37,070 nucleotides of DNA from NCBI GenBank assembly GCA_944385905.1, contig CALWZA010000002.1:1-37070 (forward strand), in the 5' to 3' direction. The position numbers and the translations under genes are program-made. The notes beneath the pieces were generated by a model. The model was not told the DNA's origin. It did no database searches and worked only from the letters and a program-made list of their open reading frames with translations. Positions 6,986 to 14,193 of this stretch are shown here, one piece after another. Each line of letters opens with the position of its first letter. The first letter of the stretch is position 1. The stretch is from an uncultured Clostridia bacterium (GTDB taxonomy: Bacteria > Bacillota > Clostridia > Oscillospirales > Ruminococcaceae).

Positions 6986-8536
6986 TCACTCAAATTCTTT
7001 GAAAAGCGAAGGCAAAAATCTCAAAACATCGGTTGCGGTCATTCCTCTTTCCGATATTTTTTCCGACAGTCTGTCGGCGGCAAGTCCAAGAACATACACT
7101 CCCACACAGGCTGATCTCTGAGCGCTCATTCCCTGTGCGCAAAACGAAGCAATCATTCCGGCAAGCATATCTCCGCTTCCTCCCTTGCTCAGTCCGGTGT
7201 TGCCGGTTAAGTTTAAAAACAGCCTGCCGTTTGCAGATATTATTGTTGCCGCACTTTTAGCGCACACTACTGCTCCGTATTCATCAGACAGCTTTTTTGC
7301 GGCTGAAAACCTGTCTGCAAGAACATATCTTGTCTCCTGACCTGTCAGCCTTGCGAGCTCTGCCGGATGAGGAGTTAAAATAATGTCCGTCCTCGCTTTT
7401 CTAAGAATATCTATGCGGCGAGACAGTGCGTTTAGACCATCAGCGTCGATAATTACCGGACATTCTGCATGCTCGATTACAAATTCAAGCGTTCGGAGTG
7501 TATTTTCATTGTTTCCGAGTCCGCATCCGAAAAGCACCGCCGACGCTTTCTCAATTTCCTCTGCGAGCAGTTCAAGGTCTTTTTCATCAAAAGCCGCAAA
7601 ACCGTTTTCGTCCTCAGAAAGAGGAAGCCATATAGGTTCATAAACTGAGCCTGAAAGCGAATCTACCACGCTTTTTACGCTTGCGACGCAGCAAAGCCCT
7701 GCTCCGCTTCTGACTGCCGCCATAACGGAAAGAGCGGCGGCGCCGGTATATCGCCTTGAACCGCATATGCAGAGCAATTTGCCGAAAGTGCCTTTATGGG
7801 CGTTTTTCGGACGATGGTTAATTAATTTTTTGACATCGCTTAAACCAAGTATACTGACAGGTGAAATCGCATCAGAAACCTGTTCCGGAATTCCGATATC
7901 CGCTGTTATGATTTCTCCGCAGTAATCGGCTGCCGGATAAATCATACACCCTGCCTTTACCGCTTGAAAGGCTACCGTCGCGCAGCATCTCATTGTCCCC
8001 TCGGACACTTCCCCACTTTTTGCGTCAACACCTGAAGGGACGTCGCAGGCAATAATTTTTGCATTTGAGGCTGAGCATAGTCTGAATATATCCGCAGCGT
8101 TTTCGGGAAGCTCCCCTCTAAAGCCCGTTCCGAAAACCGCGTCTATAATGACATCGGCGCAGTTGATTCTGTCCCAAACCTCAATATCGGTGCTTTTTAA
8201 AACTTCTATACCGTCACTCAAATGGTTATAGGCATTTATGGCAAGCTCGGTTTTAGGCTCCGAAAAAGCCACGACAGTCGGAGTTATTTCGCTTTTAGAA
8301 AGCTTTTCCGCGCAGACAAAGCCGTCTCCTCCGTTGTTTCCGTTTCCGCACAGAACAACCGCGCTTTTCGCGTATTCGCCGAAAAGCCTTAAAACAGTGT
8401 CGGCAAGGGCGTTTCCTGCGTTATCCATAAGCTCTCCGAGGCTTACTCCGAACTCGGCAGAGCGGTTTTCGGCTTCTCTCATTTGAAATGTGGTATATAT
8501 TCTTTGATCAGGGTTGTTTTTCGATGTCTTATTCAT
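6986..8536 (-). CDS. nnr: Bifunctional NAD(P)H-hydrate epimerase / ADP-dependent dehydratase
   Basis: Repairs damaged NADH and NADPH hydrates. The N-terminal YjeF_N half (about 10-220) carries the epimerase motif CGNGNNGGDG at 63-72, later DAVFGTGFRG and CDVPSGVDAKSG. The C-terminal half is a ribokinase-like dehydratase with HKGTFGKLLCICGS, TPHPAELARL and GGSGDMLAGM. I take ATG 8536 (MNKTSKNNP), preceded by GAAAGGG, rather than the longer TTG-initiated frame at 8566; the length is then about 516 residues, normal for the fused enzyme. It lies 40 bases after a small membrane protein gene and probably shares its promoter. Both halves look intact. Confidence 0.93.
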   Translation of the reverse strand: MNKTSKNNPDQRIYTTFQMREAENRSAEFGVSLGELMDNAGNALADTVLRLFGEYAKSAVVLCGNGNNGGDGFVCAEKLSKSEITPTVVAFSEPKTELAINAYNHLSDGIEVLKSTDIEVWDRINCADVIIDAVFGTGFRGELPENAADIFRLCSASNAKIIACDVPSGVDAKSGEVSEGTMRCCATVAFQAVKAGCMIYPAADYCGEIITADIGIPEQVSDAISPVSILGLSDVKKLINHRPKNAHKGTFGKLLCICGSRRYTGAAALSVMAAVRSGAGLCCVASVKSVVDSLSGSVYEPIWLPLSEDENGFAAFDEKDLELLAEEIEKASAVLFGCGLGNNENTLRTLEFVIEHAECPVIIDADGLNALSRRIDILRKARTDIILTPHPAELARLTGQETRYVLADRFSAAKKLSDEYGAVVCAKSAATIISANGRLFLNLTGNTGLSKGGSGDMLAGMIASFCAQGMSAQRSACVGVYVLGLAADRLSEKISERGMTATDVLRFLPSLFKEFE

Positions 8537-8576
8537 ATCCGCAATCACCCTTTCACTCAATAACAAACTTTAATTG

Positions 8577-9092
8577 TTACACTGACTTTTTAGCCCTTGC
8601 AGGAATTGCCGGTAAAATATACTCAAGCATCGCCTCATCGGGAGAAAAATAAATCGCGCAGTCTCCGAGCTTTGAGTCGGAAAACTCAGCATAATATGTA
8701 GGAGCGTCTCCTCCGCTTACAATAATCTGTGTTCTTGAGCTGTCGGTTTGAGTGCTTTCCTCAAGCTTGCAGAACTTTGTAACGTCTTTCAGCGAAAACG
8801 AACACAGGTGCTTTCTCTTTCTTTTTCCCAGTATCTTGTCAATATCCATATCGCCGTTTGTAAAGCAGTATTCATATTCGGCGTTGAGTCCAGTGAGAAT
8901 ATAGTATCCACCGTAAATAATCACACAAGAGACGACGAGTGCAACGAGTGTGAATCCGCTTCCGAAAACGGTAGTTGTTCCCGAAAAAACAATCAGCGCA
9001 AGTATTACGCTTCCGAAAACGACCGCCGCTTTTTTAGCGTTGTCGGCAGGAGTTGATTTTTTACTTACAAGCTGTTCTTTTATTCCGTCCAT
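8577..9092 (-). CDS. Small membrane protein, DUF6106-like
   Basis: A 171-residue protein with two adjacent membrane spans (about 22-42 and 48-68) and a cytoplasmic C-terminal domain (EYEYCFTNGDMDIDKILGKRKRK... to ...PDEAMLEYILPAIP). The layout of two spans and a small PH-like beta domain resembles proteins annotated DUF6106 in Ruminococcaceae; I recall the pattern but could not check it. No function is known. The ATG follows GAAAGGA. It heads a probable operon with nnr and has a divergent promoter facing recG. Confidence 0.65.
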   Translation of the reverse strand: MDGIKEQLVSKKSTPADNAKKAAVVFGSVILALIVFSGTTTVFGSGFTLVALVVSCVIIYGGYYILTGLNAEYEYCFTNGDMDIDKILGKRKRKHLCSFSLKDVTKFCKLEESTQTDSSRTQIIVSGGDAPTYYAEFSDSKLGDCAIYFSPDEAMLEYILPAIPARAKKSV

Positions 9093-9130
9093 TTTAACAA
9101 ATCCTTTCGGAGATTAAATAAATTTATTAT

Positions 9131-9159
9131 ATTTTATCACACTTAAAAAATTTTTGCAA
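9131..9159 (-). promoter_or_regulatory. Promoter of the 8577-9092 / nnr unit
   Basis: Minus strand: -35 TTGCAA (9159-9154), 17 bases, -10 TAAAAT (9136-9131) with TGa extension. Confidence 0.7.
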
Positions 9160-9173
9160 CTAAGCTGTTTTTA

Positions 9174-9202
9174 TTGATATACATCTTTAAATATGTTATC
9201 AT
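9174..9202 (+). promoter_or_regulatory. Promoter of recG
   Basis: Plus strand: -35 TTGATA (9174-9179), 17 bases, -10 TATCAT (9197-9202), preceded by TGt. It diverges from the adjacent minus-strand promoter with 14 bases between the -35 boxes. Confidence 0.65.
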
Positions 9203-9238
9203 GTATGTATATTTAATTTGCTATGGGAGGGATATGGC

Positions 9239-11275
9239 ATGAAGCTTTTTGACAGCGTCGCTTACGTTAAAGGCGTCGGGCCAAAAAGAGCTGAGCTTTT
9301 AAAAAAGCTTGGCGTTGAAACTGTCTATGACCTGCTATATTTTTTTCCACGGACATATATTGATTACACCTCTCCCACAGCAATAAGTCAAACAGCTCTT
9401 GACGAGCAAAACGTTATCAAATGCAGAATCTGCTCAAAGCTTCCTCCTGCCCATATACGCAAAGGAATGACAATTTACAAGGCTTTCGCGACTGACGATG
9501 AAAGCGATATCACCGTTATTTTATACAACAACGAATATCTTTTTAAGAGTCTTGAAGTCGGCGGCGAATATATCATGTACGGCAAAGTCACTGGGAATCT
9601 CACTCGGCGTGAAATATCATCTCCGCTTATCATAAGCGAAAAAAGCGATGATAAAATTCAGCCTGTTTATCATCTCACCGACGGAATTTCTCAGACTGTT
9701 ATCAGGAAAGCAGTCAAGAATGCGCTCCTGATGTTCGACAGCTTTTGCTTTGAGCCTCTTTCTAAAGAAATACTTTCCGATTACGGAATTTGCGCTTTGC
9801 GATACGCTCTTGAAAATATTCATTTTCCCCGTGATATGAACGAGCTTAATACGGCAAAAAAACGACTTGTTTTTGAGGAGTTTCTTATACTTCAGCTCGG
9901 TATGCAGATTTTAAGGAAAAGAAACCGCCAGCTTACTGGGTGCAAAATGACTTACAAATCAATTGAAAGCTACTATAAAAGTCTTCCGTTTGAGCTGACA
10001 AACGCTCAGAAATCGGCTATCAGCGACTGCTTGAGCGACATGACTCGTGATGTTCCTATGAACCGTCTTGTTCAGGGAGACGTGGGCTCGGGAAAGACGG
10101 CTGTTGCCGCCGCCTGCTGCTATTTCGCTCACCTAAACGGCAGGCAGTCGGCTTTAATGGCTCCCACAGAGATACTTGCCGCTCAGCATTATTCAACACT
10201 TGCAAACTTTCTCTCCCCGCTCGGAGTAAACGTTTGCCTGCTGACAGGCTCTTTGACGCCAAAACAGAAAAAGGAAATTAAAGAAAAAATTAAAAGCGGA
10301 TACTATTCGGTTATTGTCGGAACTCATGCGCTTGTTGTTTCGTCAACAAATTTTGAAAGCTTAGGACTCGTTATTATCGATGAGCAGCACAGGTTCGGCG
10401 TTAAACAGCGTGCAGGGCTTGCTCAAAAAGGAGACAACCCTCATATACTTGTCATGTCGGCAACTCCGATTCCGAGAACGCTCGCTCTTATGATTTATGG
10501 AGACCTTGATATTTCAGTGTTAAACGAGCTTCCGAAGGGCAGACAAAAAATTGACACATACGCCGTCACTGGGAAGCTCAGAAAAAGGGCTTACGGTTTC
10601 ATCAAAGAACGCTTGGACGAAGGCAGGCAGGCATATATTGTCTGTCCGGCGATAGACGAAACAGAGAGCGGACTTTTGGCGGCAAACAGCTATGCGGAAA
10701 AAATCGCGGCGGAGGACTTTCATGAATACCGAATCGGAATTTTAAACGGTAAAATGCCGTCTTCTCAAAAAGATGAAATCATGGCTCGGTTTAAAGAACA
10801 TCAGCTCGACGTTTTGGTTTCGACAACAGTTATCGAAGTCGGAATAGACGTTCCGAATGCGGCGGTTATGCTGATTGAAAACGCCGACCGTTTCGGACTT
10901 TCACAGCTTCACCAGCTAAGAGGAAGAGTCGGAAGAGGAAGCTTTAAATCATACTGCATACTTGTAACCGACAATGTGAGCGAGGAAAGCAAAAAGCGAT
11001 TGAAAATTCTGTCCTCAACCTCAGACGGATTCAAGATATCGGAAGAAGATTTGAAACTTCGCGGTCCGGGCGACTTTTTCGGCTCAAAGCAGCACGGTTT
11101 GCCTCAGCTGAAAATCGCAAGCATGGCTGAAAACATGGAGGAGCTTCGCTCGGCTCAGCAATGCGCAGAAAAAATCATCAGCGCAGACCCAAACCTTTTA
11201 CTATCTAAGCACGCCCAGCTTAAGCTCCTTGCAAAAAGACTTTTTCAAAAAAGCGCCGACAACGCAATGAACTGA
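9239..11275 (+). CDS. recG: ATP-dependent DNA helicase RecG
   Basis: A complete RecG of 678 residues, which remodels stalled replication forks and branch-migrates Holliday junctions. The N-terminal wedge region starts KGVGPKRAELLKKLG and contains the OB-like part ending before KPVYHL-type sequence. Helicase motifs are intact: Walker A GDVGSGKT (~279-286), IDEQHRFG (~379-386), ATPIPRT, and motif VI QLRGRVGRG. I chose ATG 9239 because GGGAGG ends eight bases upstream; the longer frame from TTG 9218 adds seven residues without homology. It is a single-gene unit with its own promoter and a terminator just after the stop. Confidence 0.97.
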   Translation: MKLFDSVAYVKGVGPKRAELLKKLGVETVYDLLYFFPRTYIDYTSPTAISQTALDEQNVIKCRICSKLPPAHIRKGMTIYKAFATDDESDITVILYNNEYLFKSLEVGGEYIMYGKVTGNLTRREISSPLIISEKSDDKIQPVYHLTDGISQTVIRKAVKNALLMFDSFCFEPLSKEILSDYGICALRYALENIHFPRDMNELNTAKKRLVFEEFLILQLGMQILRKRNRQLTGCKMTYKSIESYYKSLPFELTNAQKSAISDCLSDMTRDVPMNRLVQGDVGSGKTAVAAACCYFAHLNGRQSALMAPTEILAAQHYSTLANFLSPLGVNVCLLTGSLTPKQKKEIKEKIKSGYYSVIVGTHALVVSSTNFESLGLVIIDEQHRFGVKQRAGLAQKGDNPHILVMSATPIPRTLALMIYGDLDISVLNELPKGRQKIDTYAVTGKLRKRAYGFIKERLDEGRQAYIVCPAIDETESGLLAANSYAEKIAAEDFHEYRIGILNGKMPSSQKDEIMARFKEHQLDVLVSTTVIEVGIDVPNAAVMLIENADRFGLSQLHQLRGRVGRGSFKSYCILVTDNVSEESKKRLKILSSTSDGFKISEEDLKLRGPGDFFGSKQHGLPQLKIASMAENMEELRSAQQCAEKIISADPNLLLSKHAQLKLLAKRLFQKSADNAMN

Positions 11276-11320
11276 AAATACCGCCGCAGAACAGTTTTCA
11301 CTGAACCGCGGCGGTGTTTA
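11275..11320. terminator. Bidirectional terminator after recG
   Basis: ACCGCCGC (11280-11287) pairs with GCGGCGGT (11308-11315); A/T flanks extend the stem. It separates recG from the converging lipoprotein gene that ends at 11330. Confidence 0.8.
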
Positions 11321-11329
11321 TTGTCCAAA

Positions 11330-11743
11330 TTATTTACTGCTAACGAACGGTGTCATAACCGCTCCCCAAAAATCATCTGCTCCAAGATTATAAACGGCGA
11401 TAAGGCTGCTCTCACCCTGATAAATTTGAGTTCCCTCCTTCAGAAAATTTGAGGACAGTTCAACCGATTTATCAGGCATTTCAGACATGTCAACACTTAA
11501 CGAAACCGTTCCGATAAGCTCCAGCGTATTAACAAATTCCTGCGCTTTGGATTCTGTAAGTTCTTCACAGGACATTGTTACGAACTCACCGTCAAGTACC
11601 AGCGTACACGGCAAATCATATATTGTTGTTGGTTTATCCGATGACAGGTCTTTACCGTTATTACTGCAAGCCGCCAGAAAAAGCAGTAAAATAGCTGTAC
11701 AAATCAAATACACATTTGGTTTAAATGCCTTTTTACTATCCAT
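11330..11743 (-). CDS. Putative small lipoprotein, last gene of a decaying operon
   Basis: Start ATG 11743 gives 137 residues with a lipoprotein signal (MDSKKAFKPN, hydrophobic core, LLFLAAC; Cys26). The mature domain (TTIYDLPCTLVLDGEFVTMSCEEL..., ...YNLGADDFWGAVMTPF) is not one I recognise. A GAAAGGA site lies 12 bases upstream, and the ATG overlaps the end of the peptidase pseudogene by eight bases, so translation was probably coupled. A longer frame from 11815 would add 24 residues that belong to the peptidase region and spoil the signal peptide. The frame looks intact although both upstream partners are broken. Confidence 0.68.
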   Translation of the reverse strand: MDSKKAFKPNVYLICTAILLLFLAACSNNGKDLSSDKPTTIYDLPCTLVLDGEFVTMSCEELTESKAQEFVNTLELIGTVSLSVDMSEMPDKSVELSSNFLKEGTQIYQGESSLIAVYNLGADDFWGAVMTPFVSSK

Positions 11744-12266
11744 TTCTATATATCGTCCTTTCCCAATTTGTATAAGTCCTGCCGTACGGAGCAGCATAGT
11801 AAAAATAATCACCATTTATCATCGCAGAATACGAAACCTCAACACATACAATACTAGATTCATTTGGATCGCTTATATAATAATAAGCATGGGTACTAGG
11901 CATGTCAACTACGGTAATGCCAGATATTACAAATGCATGCCCTATTAATTGGTTGTTTTTATCAATTCTTGACATATCGACTTGTATAGGAGTATTATTT
12001 GATAATAATCCATAGATTTGGCTATAATTAATCGGTGAGTAAGTTATTGAGATGTTTATTCCACACAATCCATACGCACGCAAATACCAAAATCATCTCC
12101 TTGAGGTGTTCCACCAAAATAGCTCTGACAAAGTTATATATTCCCAATGCCGTATAATAAGTTCCACACATATAATTTACGTTTTCTGCGACAGCTGCTG
12201 CCCAGCATAAACCAACTCCATTAAGAGTGTAATTTGAACTGATATTACTTTCATCATTCTTTTCAT
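11736..12266 (-). pseudogene. Frameshifted C39/papain-like cysteine peptidase
   Basis: Pieces of one peptidase can be read in three minus-strand frames. One holds the Cys site (NGVGLCWAAAVAENVNYM at about 12220-12167), the next SYFGGTPQGDD (near 12125-12092), the third FWYLRAYGLCGINIS followed by the His site IGHAFVISG and YYISDPNES, ending at 11736. This order (Cys-Trp-Ala-Ala, then Gly-His-Ala, then Asp/Asn) fits secreted C39-like or papain-like peptidases of Bacillota. The likely original start, ATG 12266 after AGAGGA, begins MKRMMKVIS but runs in a different frame from the Cys site. At least three frame changes mean no active enzyme is made from this copy, unless sequencing errors are responsible. 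Confidence 0.7.
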
Positions 12267-12280
12267 AATTAACTATCCTC

Positions 12281-12466
12281 TCATTTGTTGTCCGATTTAA
12301 TCGTTAATCCTATTACCACCAAAGCTATACCTAATATCGGTAAAAACATATACGACATTCCGGTTATCCAGTTAAGCAATCCTCTTGTTCTGGGCTAGAG
12401 CAGAGTTGCTTGTATAGATACCAACAAAATCGCAATATCCGTTAAAAGGTACTTTAAGCTTTTCAT
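12281..12466 (-). pseudogene. Small two-TM membrane ORF with an internal TAG
   Basis: From ATG 12466 (GGGG site just upstream) a 62-codon frame reads MKSLKYLLTDIAILLVSIQ, then reaches TAG at 12397-12395 (codon 24) and continues with two hydrophobic parts (GLLNWITGMSYMFLPILG, IALVVIGLTIKS) to TGA at 12281. Sequence on both sides of the TAG looks like one small membrane protein, so the TAG is probably a nonsense mutation. It precedes the peptidase pseudogene by 14 bases. No homologue is recognised. Confidence 0.5.
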
Positions 12467-12542
12467 TTTTACCCCACACAATAAATAATCAAAAACACTT
12501 TTATTACCACATCGGCATCATCCCGCTTCTTTTGATGTTTGT

Positions 12543-12593
12543 AAAATAAACGTTTATTTTCTTTATATTAACACATATTTTTGAAATTCTCAA
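12543..12593 (-). promoter_or_regulatory. Promoter with 18-base palindromic operator for the 12.5-11.3 kb operon
   Basis: Minus strand: -35 TTGAGA (12593-12588), 17 bases, -10 TAATAT (12570-12565). The perfect palindrome AAAATAAACGTTTATTTT (12543-12560) covers the expected start of transcription, as a repressor operator would. Confidence 0.65.
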
Positions 12594-12624
12594 CAGTAAT
12601 TATCAACAAATTCCATTGCTATTA

Positions 12625-12642
12625 CTTGTATACAAATACAAG
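12625..12642. repeat. Short inverted repeat CTTGTAT-4-ATACAAG
   Basis: CTTGTAT (12625-12631) and ATACAAG (12636-12642) are perfect inverted copies in the non-coding stretch 12467-12746. It lies upstream of the promoter at 12588 and could be a second regulator site; nothing else is seen in this part. Confidence 0.4.
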
Positions 12643-12666
12643 ACTTATGTATTTGCAACAAAATCA

Positions 12667-12700
12667 AGCCGCGGAGAGACTTGCTCATCTCTCTGCGGCT
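12667..12700 (-). terminator. Terminator of the GH27 gene
   Basis: A 13-pair stem (one G-U), arms 12667-12679 and 12688-12700, 8-base loop, followed on the minus strand by GATTTT. It lies about 50 bases after the GH27 stop. Confidence 0.8.
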
Positions 12701-12746
12701 TTACTTCTGCCAAAAATCAAGAAAACATGTACATATTTTAATGTCG

Positions 12747-14009
12747 TTAAATATTTTTAAAATAATATGCTTTTGCGTCGTGCGATTTAATCGAAATATT
12801 TACAGAGTTTTCAGCAATATCGGTCTTGCCGCTCCAAAGCTCTGTAGCTTCGATTTTTCCCTCTATCTCCAAGTCGGAAAGGTCAAGTTTAATTTCGCTG
12901 TCTTCGTTTCCGATATTAAACAGCGCAAAATAATGTCCTCCGTCTTTACTGTTTGCAGTCCAAAGAACATGCTCGACACCGTTTATTACCCTTCTCCAAA
13001 CCTGATGAGCGTTTCGTGAATTTTCATTCATACGCAGTATGTCTTGATTTGTTACAAGATTTAGTGTAAAATCGTCGAACTTAGTCATTTCTCCGCCAAT
13101 CATTAAAGGAGATCTGAATATTCCCCAAAGCGTCATCATAGTTCTCTGTTCTTCATGAGTAAACGCAGTAGTTTCGTTGACATTATAATCCTGTCTGATA
13201 GATCCTATCGGAAGCATATCTGCATCTGGCCAATGGCAGTTTCCGCTGTGAATACTCCATTTCTCCGCATATGAAAACATATTGTAAAGAGCATGCCACT
13301 CGTCCCAGAAATCATCTGTTATTCGCCACATATTGCATACTGTTTTATAAAGCTCCGCTTTGTCAAGCAGTGAAGCTCCCGGAGAAATGCTGAAAACCAT
13401 TTCTCTTCCGCAGCCTCTAAGCGCCTCGCTTATCATAATAAGCTCTGACTCTGCGTGAGGCAGTTCACGGGCTATATCATCGCACTTTATAAAGTCTACT
13501 CCCCACTCGGCATACAATTTGAAAATGCTGTCATAATATTCCCTTGCGCCCTCTGCGTCGGGGTTAACTCCGTACATATCGGTATTCCAAAAACATATAC
13601 TGTTTGACTTTGCCACCATTCGCGCTGTTCTTTCTGTCCCTAAAATTTTAGTATTTCTATGAACAGCTTGTCTCGGAATTCCCCTCATGATATGTATTCC
13701 GAACTTAAGTCCCAAGGAGTGTACAAAATCCGCCAAAGGCTTAAAGCCTTTTCCGCCGGCAGATGACGGAAACCTGTTTTCGGCAGGGATAAGCCGCGAA
13801 TATTCGTCCATACAAAGCTCTGTAAACGGATGGTACTCATGGGTCACGGCAGTAGGCTCATACCACTGTATATCAACAACTATATATTCCCATCCGTATT
13901 TTTTTAAATGCTTTGCCATATATTCAGCATTGTTGCGAACTATTTCCTCAGTAACTGTAGTTCCGTAACAGTCCCAGCTGTTCCAGCCCTTAGGTGGTAT
14001 ATTTTTCAT
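12747..14009 (-). CDS. Glycoside hydrolase family 27 (alpha-galactosidase-like)
   Basis: A 420-residue clan GH-D enzyme. The N-terminus PPKGWNSWDCYG is the standard GH27 opening; VVDIQWYEP follows. The nucleophile is Asp177 in DFIKCDD, and the acid/base is probably Asp233 in WRITDDFWDEW, four residues after the conserved Arg. A C-terminal beta domain (about 330-420) ends the protein. No signal peptide, so it is probably intracellular and acts on small galactosides or N-acetylgalactosaminides taken up by the cell. The GIHIMRGIPRQAV segment and the Cys in KCDD instead of the common KYD suggest a subfamily different from classical melibiases. It is monocistronic, with AAGGAG before the ATG, its own promoter and terminator. 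Confidence 0.9.
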   Translation of the reverse strand: MKNIPPKGWNSWDCYGTTVTEEIVRNNAEYMAKHLKKYGWEYIVVDIQWYEPTAVTHEYHPFTELCMDEYSRLIPAENRFPSSAGGKGFKPLADFVHSLGLKFGIHIMRGIPRQAVHRNTKILGTERTARMVAKSNSICFWNTDMYGVNPDAEGAREYYDSIFKLYAEWGVDFIKCDDIARELPHAESELIMISEALRGCGREMVFSISPGASLLDKAELYKTVCNMWRITDDFWDEWHALYNMFSYAEKWSIHSGNCHWPDADMLPIGSIRQDYNVNETTAFTHEEQRTMMTLWGIFRSPLMIGGEMTKFDDFTLNLVTNQDILRMNENSRNAHQVWRRVINGVEHVLWTANSKDGGHYFALFNIGNEDSEIKLDLSDLEIEGKIEATELWSGKTDIAENSVNISIKSHDAKAYYFKNI

Positions 14010-14045
14010 AACATTCTCCTTAATATTTACTATATTTTTTATTTT

Positions 14046-14073
14046 ATCATATCATTCTAGGCAAACATGTCAA
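14046..14073 (-). promoter_or_regulatory. Promoter of the GH27 gene
   Basis: Minus strand: consensus -35 TTGACA (14073-14068), 16 bases, -10 TATGAT (14051-14046). Confidence 0.7.
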
Positions 14074-14155
14074 TCATAAAATTTTATTATTACGAAAAGA
14101 ATATAATTTGATTAACAAGCCCGGCTCAGTTCAATGTTTTTCTTTTTAAAAAATT

Positions 14156-14186
14156 CAGCGGAGAGACTGTAAAATCTGCTCCGCTG
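14156..14186 (-). terminator. Terminator of the EF-G-like gene
   Basis: CAGCGGAG (minus strand from 14186) pairs with CTCCGCTG (to 14156), followed by AATTTTTT. It starts eight bases after the stop codon. Confidence 0.8.
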
Positions 14187-14193
14187 TTTATTC

